Positions 59,701 to 64,000 of a DNA stretch of 64,000 bases are shown in pieces; position 1 is the first letter of the stretch, and every line of letters begins with the position of its first letter. The stretch spans positions 20,974,570 through 21,038,569 of the forward strand of contig NC_090707.1 of assembly GCF_040954835.1 (NCBI RefSeq), written 5' to 3'. The notes below the pieces were generated by a model, which made no database searches, was not told the DNA's origin, and saw only the letters and a list, made by a program, of their open reading frames with translations. Both the position numbers and the translations under genes were made by a program. Source of the DNA: Lepisosteus oculatus (taxonomy: Eukaryota > Chordata > Actinopteri > Semionotiformes > Lepisosteidae).

Positions 59701-62700
59701 AGATCATATATTGCATTAAGTATGTTTTATTTTTAAACATTTGTTGTGAAACCAAATAAAAGCCATACAGAAAACATTTAAATAAACTGCCAATACTACT
59801 ATCCTAAATTAATGTTTACAAACACTGCAAACCAGGTTTCTGTCTTAGAACCCCATTATTTTTTTCTGAATTTTACTGATGACAAACCAAGCAAAGAATT
59901 TGGCTGTTCATATGATGTTTGGTACTCAAAATACAGACATAGGTTATCAATTCATTTCCTTACCCCTGTAGCTGAGGTTGGGTCTGGGTGAGAAAAGACA
60001 GCCTTGGCTTGTTCCAACCTGTATAATCCTGACTGGGCCGAACTTTTTTCAAGGGAGTTGAGTGACTGGGAAATAACAGGCTCCTTTTTGATGAAGGTGA
60101 CTGACTTGTACTGCTTGGTCTATGTGAAAAACAGACAATAAATATACTTTATTCTGTGAACTACCAGAAGTGCAGGGCTGCACGAGTAACTACAGACTCT
60201 TGCCAGCAAGTTTGATACCTTTATAGTTCTGTTATTTCAAAAGAATGGACCAAGATGTTTAAGAATGACCTCTGACTGCAACAATCCTGGTGCAGTAAGA
60301 AAGGTCTGCATCTTACTGACATCTCAACTTGTTAACAATTCTGATGTCAGGAAGTTCCAAATATATTACGTTTATCAGTTCTTCACATTCACAAATATTA
60401 TTTCTACATTAAATAGAAATCTCTTTCTTTAAATTTACCTGTCTAGGAAAGAATTTCCCTGCGAGTAGTCTTTAGTCACAGATCTGCTACTGTAGAAAGA
60501 CGAAGGCTGTAGTGGTGCAGGACCTTCAAAGAACAAAAAAGAGAAACATGAAAGAGTTGTGCAATACTCTGCAGCATTTGAAATTCATTAAATATAGGTA
60601 TTCTAGGTATAATCTTGACCTCAGCCAGGCAACAGGTTATGACCTATGCAAAGTTTAACCAAATGTTTAATTGTAGGTGTCTCAGCAGAATGCCTTGATC
60701 CATAATTTACTGCTAACACAATTAAACTATGACATGGAAAATCTGCCCATTGTTAGCTAGAGCAGCGTTATTTTTAGACAGGATGTATATTTAGAAACTT
60801 TTGTATATTACAGAAACTTTCTGGTCTGCACTTTGCCTAACTTTTCCTTCTCCTAAAATACAGGATGGCAGAAAGTCTTTTATCTAATTGTTTCAGAGCA
60901 CAAAACACATTCTGTTCTCAATGACGGTATTACTGCAAGCCTGGGTCATGTCATGGTCACCAAGTGGTGGCACAGAACTGGCTGAGCACAAGCCAGGGTA
61001 GGATGGGATTAATTGGCAACTCTTGGTTACTGGCAACACAGTGAGCCATGTGGCTTCCTGGGCAATTGCAGGCTTGAGATGCACCTGCACATAGCTGAGG
61101 TACCTAAGTACCTAAACACCAAGTGCATTAATCAACCGTTCAAAGGAGAAAATCTTGTGTGAAGCACTTCAGTTATTTCATATACTAAACACTAAATGTG
61201 GGACAAAACCTAATTGTTTTTTTTTTTTATTTAGAAAGTTACTATCATGTAATAGGTAATGATAAGCCAGTAAGTGGAAAAACCCATACCTGAGTTTCTG
61301 TTCTCCTCAGTCTGCTTTTGACTGAGCTTCTCTTTGCAGCTAATCAGAAATTTGCGAGCAGGATCTGAAGTTGCCTTGTTATTGCTAAAAGAAAGAAATA
61401 CTTCATGTAAGTAAAATTAATTCTGATAAACAAATGACCACTTCCACTGAAATATGCTTAATAAAATCCTCAATGAAAGAAGCACTTTCTAGGTATTTCA
61501 TATTTACTTTTATTGTAGCAATTCAACTAAATGTCATTCAAGCAACAGAAACGGAGTCTACAGCCCCAACTTACTCGCGCATCATGCCTTTACAGCTACT
61601 TCCAAGCAAACACTGGAAATAACAACTCTTTTCAACAAACACAACGTTCATCTAGGATATTAAATTTTAGGCAGACAGTTAATTGTATGGCATAGACACA
61701 AGATCACTCAGTTTAATCCACAAATGCACCACCTCTGAAACGAGTACGAACCAAAGAAACTCAGACCTGGACGAGTCATTTTCTTTGGGGTAGTCCTCAT
61801 TCAGGTCGCTCTCAGGAGTCAGCAGCCTCTTCCTCTTCTCACTTCTGGAAACAGAGGGAAGCATTGTGAGCAGGGCGGAGCGGTGGCTCTGTGGTTAAGG
61901 ATCTGCGCCTGTGACCGGAAGGTTGCCGGTCCAAATCCCGCGGCCGGCAGAGGAATCCTACTCCGTTGGGCCCCTGAGCAAGGCCCTTAACCCTAACTGC
62001 TCCAGGGGCGCCGTACAATGGCAGACCCTGCGCTCTGACCCCAAGCTTCTCTCCCTGTCTCTGTGTCTGTGTCTCCATAGAGAAAAGCTGGGGTATGCGA
62101 AAAGACGCATTCCTAATGCAAGAAATTGTGTAGGGCTAATAAAGAAACATTATCATTATTATTATCATTACATTAGCAGGGGTGCGCCAGAGCAGCCAGG
62201 CAGTGAAAGGGTTGCCTGAACTATATCTTTACCACAAATGTGGGATCTCTCAATCTGAATGTCCTGTACCTGCTTTCCAAATGTCCACTCCGAACTGGTG
62301 TAGCGGCCACCCGGCTTGGGCTGCCCAGGGGTTTCCGGACGCTGTTCTCTTCTCTGTTCTCCAAACTCGCGCGCCTAGGAGGTGTCTAACCAAGGAGAGG
62401 CAACAGACAGCGTTTCACTTTTTTTATAACCTTGGCAATTTGTTTCAATTTCTTTAGAAATTTTAAATGCAAAAATAAACATTAGAGATACAAGGGTATC
62501 AAAGAAACAAACCTGCCGCTTTCAACAATCATACAAAGATTACTTTTAAAGTACGGGCAACTTAAATCTGGCACAAAAAAAATCCATTACTCAGTACCCT
62601 GGAAATACGTGTTCTAGATAACGCTTGAAATTGGACAAAAAAAGAATTTAGCAGTGTAGACTTTTGCGTTTAGATTGGAAAGAAAATATGAACAGAAAAT

Positions 62701-63502
62701 ACAAAAAAACAATTAACTTGTCTGGCATGTCCAATCTTCGCAAAATACAAGGAAAACAAATATTTTTGATCAAATGTAGAATGCAACTCAGGGCTTAGCT
62801 ACATCAGCAGAAGATACTTCTGCCTATATTTCTCATGCTTGTTTTACTCAAGCCTATTCTCCCAATGTTTCAATGAAAAGCAGTCTTTGATCTCTACCTG
62901 TCTTTCTGTGCTGGGTAGGTGTTGGCTAGAGTCATTCTGTATTGACCGGTTTCCAAGTATACTGCCAAAGCTTACAGTTCCCTGTGATGGCTTTAAAACT
63001 AGAATTAAAAAACAAACATTAGAGTTAAACACAACTTAAGATATACCCATGCTAAAGCTTCAGAACTATTTTAGCAATTTGTTCTGCATTTATTGTGATG
63101 TTAGAAGTAAGATTTGGAGTCGTCATCATTTTTATGATTAACAAGGGCCACAAATATTTTTTTATAAGGAGCCTGAAATCCTTTATATCCTTGTTAATTG
63201 TATACAAGCCTCACAACTCATCATGTTTGCTTTCTTTATTATATTACCTCATGAAAACAAAATACAATACAAAACGTAACCAGAATAAGATCTCATATGC
63301 AATACATATTCTTATTAGGGAAGATATGTACTGTACCTGTCTGTTTTCCCTGCTTCAGTTTCTCCAGGTAATCCCTGAATTTTTGGGCCAATAACAAGGG
63401 CACTTTATCAATGATTAGGCTACTTGAGTCCTTCAACACCACCTGGATGCGGCACTGATTCTGTTTAGGCCCCAGTGACACAGTCTTCACATTCTGGTTT
63501 AG
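50781..63502 (-). CDS. USP37: Ubiquitin-specific protease 37 (N-terminal end missing)
   Basis: Cell-cycle deubiquitinase; human USP37 stabilises cyclin A and is itself an APC/C-Cdh1 substrate. Minus-strand exons: 63502-63337, 62998-62898, 62385-62270, 61844-61767, 61384-61290, 60523-60439, 60119-59964, 59589-59458, 58992-58869, 58357-58152, 57944-57827, 57553-57474, 56114-55950, 55588-55535, 55427-55292, 55082-54857, 54511-54345, 54233-54173, 52217-52102, 52009-51940, 51778-51640, 50862-50781. Phases join, giving 890 aa; about 50 N-terminal residues lie right of the window (human 979 in all). In order: end of the PH-like domain (SLIIDKVPLLLAQKFRDYLE), Cys box FSNLGNTCYMNAILQSLFSL, YMQNDAHEFLSQCLDQLKED, zinc ribbon YSCEKCSGK, HLKRYSYN, three ubiquitin-interacting motifs, KEN box DENKENQTP, and His box GHYISDVYDIKKQCWLTYND. 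The end differs from mammals (SNGNNEMGRSVLQPL). Confidence 0.96.
52218..54172. other. USP37: USP37 intron, about 1.95 kb, nothing recognised
   Basis: AT-rich intron between the exons starting at 52217 and ending at 54173. I see no exon, RNA gene or identifiable repeat on either strand. Confidence 0.4.
54173..55082 (-). other. USP37: USP37 exons encoding three ubiquitin-interacting motifs and the KEN box
   Basis: Exon 55082-54857 carries the first UIM (MNDEEMLAAVLEMSRQE) and TSSPDTGFGEGDGQ. Exon 54511-54345 carries DENKENQTPEEAQGELDW with a KEN degron, then the second UIM (REEQELQQALAQSLQE). Exon 54233-54173 carries the third UIM (KEDDDLKRATELSLQ). Each UIM has the Ala-x3-Ser core, or a near variant. 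These sit inside the catalytic domain between the zinc ribbon and the His box, as in human USP37. This arrangement separates it from most other USPs. Confidence 0.92.
56480..57200 (+). repeat. CR1-like LINE 3' fragment, copy C (strongly decayed)
   Basis: Blocks shared with the copies at 12395 and 46975 include GATACAAGTATTCAAAATAA, GTCATGACCAAAGAAGACTG and TCAAAGGAATTGACAACAGC. The upstream part (56480-56880) is consistent with more 5' LINE sequence but has no intact frame. It lies in the USP37 intron between exons 57474 and 56114. Confidence 0.5.
59458..59589 (-). other. USP37: USP37 exon with the catalytic cysteine (Cys box)
   Basis: 132-nt exon encoding FSNLGNTCYMNAILQSLFSL, SFSNDLLKQGIPWKKVPI and NALL. 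GNTCYMNA is the USP Cys-box signature, so the nucleophile is intact. With the His box in exons 52009-51640 and the Asn/Asp of WLTYNDLDVS, the triad is complete and the enzyme is predicted to be active. Confidence 0.93.
61868..62170 (+). repeat. Full-length tRNA-derived SINE in USP37 intron
   Basis: The head carries an A box (GTGGCTCTGTGGTTAAGGAT) and a B box (GGTTGCCGGTCCAAATCCC). Then follow GCCCCTGAGCAAGGCCCTTA, ACTGCTCCAGGGGCGCCGTA, CAATGGCAGACCCTGCGCTC, TGACCCCAAGCTTC and GCTGGGGTATGCGAAAAGAC. The 3' end is AATAAAGAAACATTATC and (ATT)n. Both Pol III boxes and the GAGCAAGGCCCTTAACCC core are near intact, so it is one of the younger insertions here. It starts about 24 nt upstream (in USP37 sense) of the exon at 61844. 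Confidence 0.85.
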
Positions 63503-64000
63503 CTGTATTGCAACAAAAAAATGCGCCATTTTAAAATTCATTTGTCTATTCGATCTCCCACCAATCCCCGAGTACAAGTGTCCTTCCTACTACACTTTTC
63601 TATTGACACCTTTACTCTCTCTGAACAGATTCATTTCAAAGAAGAAATGGTTATAAAATTCAGAATATTATACATAAAAAATATGTAGAAATACCTTAAA
63701 ATATTTTTGCCACTTGTTTTAGTCTAAATGCCTTTTCTTTTTTTTAATTATTACTCATTTAAAAACTATTTATTTTGATATTAAATACCCTCCAGAGATG
63801 TTTCTATCCCCACTGAAAAGGAACACAAGTCAAAACACATCAGAATAAGTTACAGACTGGATAATGTGTTTGCTTACAACAGTTCTAAACATGTTATACA
63901 GAACCTGCAACTGCACTGCAGTGAGCAAAGTCATATTGATCATAAATAACTGAATTCTAGAAAATACGAGTGTCATGTTTATTCACAACTGTTTTAAATT
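63503..64000. other. USP37: USP37 intron at the right edge, nothing recognised
   Basis: AT-rich intron upstream of the first visible USP37 exon. The expected preceding coding sequence (ending ...GGIPRIFQ in human) was looked for on the minus strand and is not present before the window end. Confidence 0.5.

Noticed and set aside
62371-62385. USP37 exon starting at the inner acceptor CCTAG|GCGCGC
   Set aside because: It breaks the phase with the previous exon. The outer acceptor GGTTAG|ACACCTCC keeps the frame and gives TPPRRASLENREEN.
1-64000. CRISPR array, operon-like cluster or prokaryote-type defence system
   Set aside because: No direct-repeat/spacer pattern or compact same-strand intronless genes. 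Every long conserved reading frame belongs to a vertebrate multi-exon gene.

Overview
This is vertebrate nuclear DNA. The genes are split into many short exons with GT..AG introns, AT-rich introns carry SINE, CR1-like LINE, DNA-transposon and LTR debris, and there are no bacterial-type operons. Six protein-coding genes were rebuilt exon by exon by reading both strands, matching splice sites and keeping reading phase. Their order FTCD(-) - SPATC1L(-) - LSS(-) - MCM3AP(-) - YBEY(+) matches human 21q22.3. The sixth gene, USP37(-), lies on 2q35 in human. Single-copy colinearity with human, small introns and the repeat families suggest a ray-finned fish, probably a non-teleost lineage such as gar, bowfin, sturgeon or bichir. 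The species cannot be proven from this window.

Layout. 1-975: first two coding exons of FTCD on the minus strand, leaving the window on the left, with a 5S-rRNA-derived SINE in its second intron. 3289-5888: complete four-exon SPATC1L (343 aa). 6626-22450: complete 22-exon lanosterol synthase LSS (735 aa) and its promoter, with ZNF143-like, CCAAT and possible SRE elements. 22712-44150: complete MCM3AP/GANP, with one non-coding and 29 coding exons (about 2245 aa), including a large FG-repeat exon. 44150-45589: head-to-head promoter region between MCM3AP and YBEY. 45590-48855: four-exon YBEY (168 aa), whose first intron appears to use a GC donor. 50781-63502: USP37, 22 coding exons (890 aa in the window); only its N-terminal end lies beyond the right edge.

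Functions. These are housekeeping genes with no shared pathway. FTCD acts in folate and histidine metabolism. LSS cyclises oxidosqualene in sterol synthesis. MCM3AP scaffolds mRNA export. YBEY is an rRNA-maturation endoribonuclease. USP37 is a cell-cycle deubiquitinase. SPATC1L is a sperm and centriole-associated protein. No prokaryote-like or novel multi-gene system is present. The points most worth a second look are a decayed or poison-type duplicate of an MCM3AP exon, the GC-AG intron of YBEY, a 1.64-kb DNA transposon with tRNA-like inserts in LSS, a solo-LTR candidate with a perfect palindrome in MCM3AP, repeats that abut splice sites, and the YBEY-USP37 neighbourhood.
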